Shown in pieces: positions 1-5,290 of a DNA stretch of 5,732 nt. Made by a program: the position numbers and the translations under genes. Source of the DNA: an uncultured Selenomonas sp. (lineage in GTDB: Bacteria > Bacillota > Negativicutes > Selenomonadales > Selenomonadaceae); assembly GCA_945494195.1 (NCBI GenBank), contig CALYVJ010000138.1, positions 1 through 5,732 of the forward strand, given 5' to 3'. The notes under the pieces were generated by a model. That model was not told the DNA's origin. It searched no databases and was given only the letters and a program-made list of their open reading frames with translations. The stretch's first letter is position 1. Each line of letters opens with the position of its first letter.

Positions 1-58
1 ATTTCGTTTAGAAAAACATCTCCCGCGTAGTGTTGGCACTGCCCCTAGCGGCGGCTAA

Positions 59-88
59 GAGTTGCTTCGAATGAGATTCGTGTAACTT
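59..88 (+). repeat. Imperfect inverted repeat (possible RNA stem-loop)
   Basis: The outer arm GAGTTGC (59-65) pairs with GTAACTT (82-88), using two G-U pairs. After a small TT/T internal loop, CGAAT (68-72) pairs with ATTCG (76-80) around a GAG loop. A second short inverted repeat, TTGCA-AAC-TGCAA (87-99), abuts it and competes for bases 87-88. The T-rich stretch at 100-107 could make this the weak end of an upstream transcript, but the stem next to it is only 5 bp. It could equally be part of an unrecognised RNA or a protein-binding site. Confidence 0.25.
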
Positions 89-136
89 GCAAACTGCAAT
101 TTTGTTTCTGGAGAAAAATTAAAATAACAGGAAAAT

Positions 137-166
137 TTGCGATTCAGAGGTAATACATATTATCAT
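137..166 (+). promoter_or_regulatory. Weak sigma-A-like promoter candidate for the mutase gene
   Basis: TTGCGA (137-142, 4 of 6 matches to TTGACA) lies 18 bases before TATCAT (161-166, 5 of 6 matches to TATAAT). An overlapping alternative -10, TATTAT (158-163), would give a 15-base spacer, which is less favourable. The region is AT-rich and sits about 55 bases upstream of the start codon, leaving room for a short leader. It is the best-looking promoter in the 5' region, but neither hexamer is consensus. Confidence 0.35.
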
Positions 167-167
167 A

Positions 168-194
168 GATAGTAACGATGATAGTTATCCTATC
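168..194 (+). repeat. Inverted repeat in the mutase leader
   Basis: GATAGTAAC (168-176) is mirrored by GTTA-TC-CTATC (184-194): 9 pairs with a two-base bulge and a 7-base loop. It sits just after the candidate -10 and about 13 bases before the ribosome binding site. It could be an operator or a leader hairpin. The stem is AT-rich, so chance in AT-rich DNA is a real alternative. Confidence 0.25.
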
Positions 195-207
195 TTGATT
201 AATTGCT

Positions 208-214
208 GAGGGGG
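208..214 (+). promoter_or_regulatory. Ribosome binding site deciding the mutase start
   Basis: GAGGGGG lies 7 bases before ATG at 222. An in-frame TTG directly precedes that ATG (219-221), but it would leave only 4 bases of spacing, so ATG 222 is the preferred start. Confidence 0.75.
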
Positions 215-221
215 CATTTTG

Positions 222-1730
222 ATGATTATCCCAGAAAAAAACCTGATGAAACTTGCAAATGGCAGCGATGTTCGCGGTGTCGCTATGGAGGGCGTGGCCG
301 ATGAACCGGTGACTCTGACCACTGATGCAGCCAATGTCATAACTTCGGGCTTTGTGGAGTTCCTGGTTGAGCGTACGGGAAAAGCCAAGAAGGATTTGCG
401 CATTGCCGTAGGCCGTGATTCCCGCCTTACGGGGCATGACCTCAAGCGTGAAGTCTTGAAAGCCTTGACGGCCCATGGTGTCGTCACCGTCGACTGCAGT
501 ATGGCATCGACGCCGGCTATGTTCATGGCAACGGTGTTCCCAGAGACGCAGATGGACGGCTCCATCATGATTACGGCCAGCCATCTGCCCTATAACCGCA
601 ATGGCATGAAGTTCTTCACCAAAGACGGTGGTGTGGAACATGAGGATATCATCACGATCCTGCAGAATGCCTCCCGCTATCCGGTTATGGAAGGGGAGCG
701 TTCCAAAGCTCAGCGCTACAATCTCATGGAGCGCTATGGGCATCATCTGCGCAAGAAAATTCGTGAGGCGCTGGGGGGCGCAAATGAACCCCTCAAAGGT
801 ATGCATATCGTAGTCGATGCCGGCAACGGTGCGGGTGGCTTCTTTGCCACCCAGGTCTTGGGACGTTTAGGGGCTGATACGACAGGCAGTGCTTTCTTGG
901 AGCCGGATGGACATTTCCCTAATCACATTCCAAACCCAGAGAACAAGCAGGCCATGGCGGCCATTCGTCAGGCGGTCCTCGACAATCGTGCTGACCTGGG
1001 CCTGATTTTCGATACGGACGTTGACCGCATGAGTGCCGTACTCAAGAACGGCAAGGAAATCAGCCGCAATGAGCTCATCGGCATGATGGCGGCCATCCTG
1101 GCTCCCGAGTATCCGGGCAGTACGATCATCACCGACTCCGTCACTAGCGATGAACTGACGGAGTTCCTGGAAAAAGACCTGGGCCTCAAGCATCTGCGTT
1201 ATATGCGCGGCTATAAGAACGTTATCGATGAGTGCATTCGCCAGAACAAGGCGGGAGTTGTGTCGCCGCTGGCTATTGAGACTTCCGGTCACGGGGCCCT
1301 GTCCGAGAACTACTACCTGGATGATGGCGCTTATCTGGCGGTCAAACTACTGGTGGCTGCTGCCAAAGCCAAAGCTGCAGGCCGCAAGCTGTCTGACCTT
1401 GTCAAGAACCTTGGTGCACCGCAGGAGAGCCAGGAGTTCCGTCTCAAAATCAAGGGCGAAGAGGATTTCCGCGCCTATGGCAACGGCGTCCTGAAGACCT
1501 TTGAAGAGCGGGCCGAGGCCAAGGGCATCGAGATTGCCAAACCTTCCTATGAAGGCGTGCGGCTGGTATTCCCCAATGGATGGGCACTCTTGCGCATGTC
1601 CCTGCATGACCCCAATATGCCCCTTAATGTGGAGAGCCGTGAGGAGGGCGGCGTAAAAGAAATCGCCGACCAGGTAAAAGAGCTTTTGGAAGGGTTCAAC
1701 AGCCTCGACCTCAGCGTATTTGCGAAATAA
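222..1730 (+). CDS. Phosphohexomutase (phosphomannomutase/phosphoglucomutase superfamily)
   Basis: Cytosolic enzyme of 502 residues that should interconvert hexose 1- and 6-phosphates through a phosphoserine and a bisphosphate intermediate. All four family landmarks are visible in order. They are the N-terminal NGSDVRG loop (13-19), the catalytic TASHLP (118-123, phosphoserine Ser120), the Mg-binding DTDVDR (264-269), and the sugar-specificity loop ETSGH (353-357). The C-terminal phosphate loop is RMSLHDP followed by PLNVES (458-472), where most members have an R-x-S-x-TEP-x-x-R pattern. The length is normal for the four-domain fold and nothing is truncated. I recall similar HDP-type loops in phosphoglucomutase-like proteins of plants and some bacteria, but the substrate (glucose, mannose or another hexose phosphate) cannot be read from the sequence. 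It appears to be a single-gene unit with its own leader and terminator. Confidence 0.88.
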   Translation: MIIPEKNLMKLANGSDVRGVAMEGVADEPVTLTTDAANVITSGFVEFLVERTGKAKKDLRIAVGRDSRLTGHDLKREVLKALTAHGVVTVDCSMASTPAMFMATVFPETQMDGSIMITASHLPYNRNGMKFFTKDGGVEHEDIITILQNASRYPVMEGERSKAQRYNLMERYGHHLRKKIREALGGANEPLKGMHIVVDAGNGAGGFFATQVLGRLGADTTGSAFLEPDGHFPNHIPNPENKQAMAAIRQAVLDNRADLGLIFDTDVDRMSAVLKNGKEISRNELIGMMAAILAPEYPGSTIITDSVTSDELTEFLEKDLGLKHLRYMRGYKNVIDECIRQNKAGVVSPLAIETSGHGALSENYYLDDGAYLAVKLLVAAAKAKAAGRKLSDLVKNLGAPQESQEFRLKIKGEEDFRAYGNGVLKTFEERAEAKGIEIAKPSYEGVRLVFPNGWALLRMSLHDPNMPLNVESREEGGVKEIADQVKELLEGFNSLDLSVFAK

Positions 1731-1743
1731 AGAAGATTTTTGG

Positions 1744-1786
1744 CGCCGGCCGTCACAGCAGCACTGTGGCGGTCGGTGTTTTTTAT
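1744..1786 (+). terminator. Strong intrinsic terminator after the mutase gene
   Basis: A 15-bp stem is formed by 1744-1758 and 1764-1778 with a 5-base CAGCA loop. Every position pairs, three of them as G-U, and six T's follow (1779-1784), then ATT. It begins 13 bases after the stop codon. The T-run lies only on the + side, so it should terminate + strand transcription and separate the mutase from the next unit. Confidence 0.93.
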
Positions 1787-1800
1787 TAGTACCTGCTTTC

Positions 1801-1829
1801 AAGACAGTTTGTTTCTTTTCTGCTATAAT
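1801..1829 (+). promoter_or_regulatory. Sigma-A-type promoter with extended -10 for the yybS-gdpP-rplI unit
   Basis: The -10 is a perfect TATAAT (1824-1829) preceded by TG at 1821-1822, giving the extended form TGCTATAAT. Seventeen bases upstream is AAGACA (1801-1806), which matches the last four bases of TTGACA. Transcription would start near 1836, giving a leader of about 50 bases. It lies directly after the mutase terminator, as expected for an independent transcription unit. Confidence 0.8.
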
Positions 1830-1871
1830 AAAGATTGGTTTACTAAGGGCGTTTTGTGAAAAAATACCCTG

Positions 1872-1879
1872 AGAAAGGA
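1872..1879 (+). promoter_or_regulatory. Ribosome binding site of the YybS-like gene
   Basis: AGAAAGGA lies 7 bases before ATG 1887 and supports that start. An in-frame ATG exists further in (residue 9), but it lacks a comparable site. Confidence 0.7.
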
Positions 1880-1886
1880 TGACAAT

Positions 1887-2849
1887 ATGACTCAACATAG
1901 AATCACCCCCATGGCGGAGAGCGGCCTGTTGGCAGCGATGACTGTGGTTTTGGCTATGATTGCTGTTTATTTGCCGGTACTGGGGATGGTGGCGGCACTT
2001 ATCTGGGCGTTGCCAATCCTGGTGCTGGTGGTGCGGCATGGTATCCGCTGGGGCATTATGGCAGTATTGGTGTCTGGCGTTTGTATGGCGTTTTTGATTG
2101 AGCCGGTAATGTCTCTGCGCATGGTGCTGGCCTTTGCCCCTGCGGGGCTCCTTTTGGGGCTTGGCTTCCGGCGGCATTGGTCTGGGGTTAAGGTCTTTGG
2201 TGCGGCCTTTCTGGCCTCGTTAGTTGGCAAGCTGGCAGCCTTGGCCTTGCTATTTGCCGTCACAGCCGTCAATCCGCTGGCTATGGATATCGATTCTATG
2301 AGGGAGGCCTTTGAGGTGGTCTTCCAGACGTATGAAAGCATGGGCATCGATGCAGCCCAGCTGGCGAAGGCCCAGCAGGAATCGGAAGATGCTTTGATGC
2401 TGCTCCAGCTGCTGATGCCGTTGGTGGTCCTGATGATGGGCCTTTCCGATACGGTAGTCGGCTATTTGCTGGGCACCCGGGTGCTTCGGCGGCTGGGAGA
2501 ATCCGTTGAGGGGCTTCCACCCTTTGCTGAATGGCGTCTGCCCTCCGTTTTCCTGTATCTCTTCGGTTTTGCTCTGGTGGGCATTTACTGGGGCGGGACG
2601 CGGGATATCCAACTGCTCTATCAGATTTCCATCAATGCCAATATGGTGGCAATCTTTGCCGGACTCATCCAGGGCTTGGCACTTACCCATTGTGTCATGC
2701 GGCATTATAAGCTGGCAACTGTAGCCCGGATTCTTATTGTCGTTATCATTATTACCAGTGGCTTTTTGACCCAGCTGGTAGCCTTGACCGGGCTTTTTGA
2801 CATGCTTTTTGACTATCGCCGCCGGTTTGCGGCGCGAGGTGAGAAATGA
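1887..2849 (+). CDS. YybS-family (DUF2232) polytopic membrane protein
   Basis: A 320-residue integral membrane protein of unknown biochemical function. About eight hydrophobic segments can be seen, near residues 13-29, 31-49, 54-72, 77-94, 101-127, 171-196, 219-236 and 250-306 (the last probably two spans). A polar, acidic stretch at roughly 129-168 (Asp/Glu/Gln-rich, likely helical) separates two membrane blocks and probably lies outside the bilayer. The tail is basic (DYRRRFAARGEK), which suggests a cytoplasmic C-terminus. No catalytic motif is visible. Identification rests on size, topology and position directly before gdpP, where B. subtilis has yybS. The family's overall look resembles small-molecule uptake S-components, but that is speculation. 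Its stop codon overlaps the ribosome binding site of gdpP, so the two are likely translated together. Confidence 0.8.
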   Translation: MTQHRITPMAESGLLAAMTVVLAMIAVYLPVLGMVAALIWALPILVLVVRHGIRWGIMAVLVSGVCMAFLIEPVMSLRMVLAFAPAGLLLGLGFRRHWSGVKVFGAAFLASLVGKLAALALLFAVTAVNPLAMDIDSMREAFEVVFQTYESMGIDAAQLAKAQQESEDALMLLQLLMPLVVLMMGLSDTVVGYLLGTRVLRRLGESVEGLPPFAEWRLPSVFLYLFGFALVGIYWGGTRDIQLLYQISINANMVAIFAGLIQGLALTHCVMRHYKLATVARILIVVIIITSGFLTQLVALTGLFDMLFDYRRRFAARGEK

Positions 2850-2856
2850 GGTGAGG
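2848..2856 (+). promoter_or_regulatory. Ribosome binding site of gdpP overlapping the upstream stop codon
   Basis: GAGGTGAGG starts inside the TGA stop of the preceding gene (2847-2849) and ends 4 bases before ATG 2861. The GAGGTGA core has 6-base spacing. The layout suggests that ribosomes finishing the membrane protein can re-initiate on gdpP. Confidence 0.75.
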
Positions 2857-2860
2857 CGCA

Positions 2861-4870
2861 ATGCCGCGAAATCTTTCAGCTTGGATTGATTTGACGATCC
2901 ACCTGCTGATTATGCTGGTCCTGATTGGGGTTTTATCGTATTATAACCGTTATATTGCCGCGATTGCGGGGGTGGTGTGGCTGTCCTTGGCTTCTTTTGC
3001 CAGAGAGCGCTGTGCCGACCGCTCCAAGCGGTTTGACCGCTATTGCCGCAATGTGGTGCAGAATATCAAGGAAATGGTCAATTATGCGGTGGAAGAGCTG
3101 CCGCAGGCTGTCCTGATCGTAACGGAGGATGGACGCATCCAGTGGACCAATTCCCGGGTAGCCCAGTATGTGGGCAGCCAGCCGGAAATGGATACGGATA
3201 TCAAGGATATTTGGCCGGGAATCATCATTGCGCCTATCTGGGGGCAGGAGGGAGAATATGTCTTCGCCCATGAGGATAAGTACTATCAGGTGCGCTATCG
3301 TCCGGTGAAGATGGCGCCGCATCAGCCGCAGCTGATGTCCCTTTATGTGCAGGATGTCACGACCCACGAGACCCTGCGCTCTACGTACCAGCAGAGCCGT
3401 ACCGTTCTGGTCTATATCCAGATTGATAATTACGACGAAGTCATGCAGGGGCAGACCGAAGCGGAGCGCACGGCGCTGCTGCTGGCAGTCAATCAGGCTT
3501 TGGATAAATGGATGAAGAATCTGGGCGGCTTTATGCGCCGGGTTTCGGATGACCTTTATCTGGTAGTCCTCAATCGTGAGGGACTGGACCTTGCCATCAG
3601 TGAACGCTTCGATGTCCTCGATAAGGTCCGTCAGCTGCAGAGCAGCAACCGCCTGCCGGTTACGCTTTCCATGGGCGTGGCCGTAGCGGATACCCAGAGC
3701 ATGGCTGAACTCGGTGCCCAGGCCCAGGCTGGCCTCGATTTGGCTTTGGGCCGCGGCGGCGACCAGGTGGCCGTAGATATCGGCGGCAAGACGCAGTTCT
3801 TTGGCGGCCGGACCAAGGCCGTGGAGAAGCATACCCGTGTCAAAGCCCGGGTGGTTGCGCATGCAATCCGCGAAATCATGGAGGGGGCCGATGAGGTTTT
3901 CATCATGGGGCACCACAACGAGGATTTCGACTGTTTTGGCGCGGCCATGGGGATGGCCAAAATGGCACGGCAGCTGGAAAAGCCGGTTCATATCGTGCTG
4001 TCGGAGATGAATGAAGGCATTGACAAGTTTGCTGACCTGCTGCAGGGCAAGGAAGAGTACGAGGGCATCTTCGTGCGTGCGGATGACTTCACTACCATGA
4101 CGGCCCTCAATCCAGTGCTCATCGTTGTAGATACCCATATCCCGCATTTGGTGGCGGATTCGTCGCTCTTAGAGCGCATTCCCCAAGTGGTGGTCATTGA
4201 CCATCATCGCCGCAGCGAACACTTTATCAAAAATCCGCTGCTCGTCTATATCGAGCCGGCTGCCAGCTCCACCAGTGAATTGGTGACGGAGCTTTTGATG
4301 TACTTCAGCGATGATTTGATGCTTTCCCGCCTCGATGCGACGGCACTCTACTCTGGAATTGTGGTGGATACGAAGAATTTTGCCGTCCAGACTGGCGTGC
4401 GCACTTTTGATGCAGCCGCCTACCTGCGCCGCAGTGGTGCAGATCCGGTCATGGTTCGTCATTTGTTCCGTTCCGATTACGATACGACAGTGGCATTGGC
4501 GCGTACGAAGGCCCGGTCGGAGCTTTACGAGGGCGGACTCATTGTTTCCTGTATTCCCGAGGAGATGAACAACATTCAGGTCATTGCGGCCCAGGCGGCC
4601 GATTCGCTGCTGCGTGTCGAAAATGTTCGCATGAGCATCGTCGTATTCCGTCTGCCCAACAATACGGTGGGCATCAGTGCCCGCTCTACTGGGGATATGA
4701 ACGTTCAGGTCATCATGGAAGCCTTTGGCGGCGGCGGCCATCAGAATGTGGCTGGTGCGCAGGTCAAGGATGGCGACCTGGAGGAAATCAAGGACAAGGT
4801 AATTGAAATCAGTAAGAACTATATAGAGGAGAATGATCAAGATGAAAGTAATACTTCAGCAGGACGTTAA
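2861..4870 (+). CDS. gdpP: Cyclic-di-AMP phosphodiesterase GdpP (DHH/DHHA1 type)
   Basis: A 669-residue membrane-anchored enzyme that hydrolyses c-di-AMP to pApA and so lowers the second messenger controlling potassium/osmolyte transport and cell-wall stress responses. Domain order is the family's. Two membrane spans (about 12-27 and 31-47) come first, followed by a PAS-like domain (about 75-170; it binds heme in B. subtilis). A degenerate GGDEF domain (about 178-305) has SDDLY at 229-233 in place of the signature, so diguanylate cyclase activity is not expected. The DHH domain carries H351, D355 and D357 (HHNEDFD), D424 (VVDTH), the DHH motif itself (447-449) and D503 (VVDTKNF), the expected two-metal ligands. 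The DHHA1 domain ends with GGGGH (623-627). The length matches the family (about 660 residues) and all key residues are present, so it should be active. The tail overlaps rplI by 29 bases. Confidence 0.95.
   Translation: MPRNLSAWIDLTIHLLIMLVLIGVLSYYNRYIAAIAGVVWLSLASFARERCADRSKRFDRYCRNVVQNIKEMVNYAVEELPQAVLIVTEDGRIQWTNSRVAQYVGSQPEMDTDIKDIWPGIIIAPIWGQEGEYVFAHEDKYYQVRYRPVKMAPHQPQLMSLYVQDVTTHETLRSTYQQSRTVLVYIQIDNYDEVMQGQTEAERTALLLAVNQALDKWMKNLGGFMRRVSDDLYLVVLNREGLDLAISERFDVLDKVRQLQSSNRLPVTLSMGVAVADTQSMAELGAQAQAGLDLALGRGGDQVAVDIGGKTQFFGGRTKAVEKHTRVKARVVAHAIREIMEGADEVFIMGHHNEDFDCFGAAMGMAKMARQLEKPVHIVLSEMNEGIDKFADLLQGKEEYEGIFVRADDFTTMTALNPVLIVVDTHIPHLVADSSLLERIPQVVVIDHHRRSEHFIKNPLLVYIEPAASSTSELVTELLMYFSDDLMLSRLDATALYSGIVVDTKNFAVQTGVRTFDAAAYLRRSGADPVMVRHLFRSDYDTTVALARTKARSELYEGGLIVSCIPEEMNNIQVIAAQAADSLLRVENVRMSIVVFRLPNNTVGISARSTGDMNVQVIMEAFGGGGHQNVAGAQVKDGDLEEIKDKVIEISKNYIEENDQDESNTSAGR
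4826..4831 (+). promoter_or_regulatory. Ribosome binding site deciding the rplI start
   Basis: GAGGAG lies inside the end of gdpP. An in-frame ATG at 4833 is only one base away, too close to be used. ATG 4842 is 10 bases away and gives the conserved L9 N-terminus MKVIL, so 4842 is the start. Confidence 0.8.
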
Positions 4871-5285
4871 AAAACTGGGAAAAAAAGGCGATATCGTCGA
4901 GGTATCGGAAGGTTATGGCCGCAACTTCCTGCTGCCGAAGAAGGCAGCAGTGCTGGCCACGGCAGAAAATATGAATGTCGCTAAGGCCCAGGCTGGTTCT
5001 AAAGCCCGTAAAGATGCCATGGCCACGGATGAGGCAAAACTCATGGCTGCCCAGCTCGAAAAGGTTTCTGTAACGATTCCCGTCAAAATCGGGGAGGGTG
5101 GCAAGCTCTTTGGTTCGGTAACGGGCAAAGATGTCGCCGCAGCCCTCAAAAAGTCCAACATCGATATCGACAAGCGGAAAATTGCCATTCAGGGGGAAGT
5201 AACCGGCGAGGGCGTTTATGAGGCGGTCGTAAAGGTTCATCCGTCCATTACGAGCAAAATCAAGATTAACGTGGTTGCTGGCTGA
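4842..5285 (+). CDS. rplI: 50S ribosomal protein L9 (bL9)
   Basis: A 147-residue large-subunit protein that binds 23S rRNA near the base of the L1 stalk and helps maintain reading frame. The N-terminal RNA-binding domain (1 to about 50) starts MKVILQQDVKKLGKKG and carries the L9 signature with GYGRNFLLP (24-32). A long charged connecting helix follows (about 41-75, Ala/Lys-rich). The C-terminal domain includes the conserved GKLFGSVT (87-94). Length is standard (B. subtilis about 149). The start overlaps the last 29 bases of gdpP in another frame, and no promoter or terminator separates them, so its expression is likely coupled to gdpP. The protease gene begins 5 bases after its stop. Confidence 0.97.
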   Translation: MKVILQQDVKKLGKKGDIVEVSEGYGRNFLLPKKAAVLATAENMNVAKAQAGSKARKDAMATDEAKLMAAQLEKVSVTIPVKIGEGGKLFGSVTGKDVAAALKKSNIDIDKRKIAIQGEVTGEGVYEAVVKVHPSITSKIKINVVAG

Positions 5286-5290
5286 TCATC

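Larger units (their letters stand above)
1..218. other. Non-coding 5' region upstream of the mutase gene
   Basis: No convincing gene is visible here. One short open stretch in frame 2 (2-58, ending in TAA at 56-58) could be the last 18 codons of an upstream gene, but it is too short to judge. The first 100 bases are GC-mixed and rich in short self-complementary pieces: AGTG/CACT around a TTGG loop (29-40), a composite stem at 59-88, and TTGCA/TGCAA at 87-99. From about 100 the sequence becomes strongly AT-rich, as expected for a promoter and leader. I could not match the structured part to any RNA family I know (6S RNA, tmRNA, RNase P RNA, SRP RNA, common riboswitches). Confidence 0.5.

Noticed and set aside
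2..58. Frame-2 open stretch ending in TAA that might be the tail of an upstream gene
   Set aside because: Eighteen codons without a recognisable motif are too few to call, and the segment also looks like structured RNA.
84..259. Direct repeat AACTTGCAAA at 84-93 and 250-259
   Set aside because: Only ten bases, and the second copy encodes ordinary residues (Lys-Leu-Ala-Asn) of a family-typical N-terminus. Chance is the simplest explanation.
144..806. A 220-codon minus-strand open frame over the mutase start
   Set aside because: It runs through the promoter region and the 5' end of a clear enzyme gene; composition is shadow-like.
1846..1870. AGGG/CCCT and TTTT/AAAA pairing just before the YybS ribosome binding site
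   Set aside because: The paired blocks are short and separated by an asymmetric internal loop, so a stable hairpin is doubtful and no riboswitch pattern is visible.
1347..2177. A 276-codon minus-strand open frame spanning the mutase end, the terminator and the YybS start
   Set aside because: It crosses a strong terminator and a promoter, is rich in His/Gln/Arg as typical of a shadow frame, and resembles no protein family.
3545..3559. GGDEF domain that might make cyclic-di-GMP
   Set aside because: The signature is degenerate (SDDLY), as is normal in GdpP, so no diguanylate cyclase activity is claimed.
2933..4147. A 404-codon open frame on the minus strand opposite gdpP
   Set aside because: It lies entirely inside a well-identified gene, has no recognisable domain and no ribosome binding site I could support. 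Long antisense open frames are common opposite GC-biased codons.
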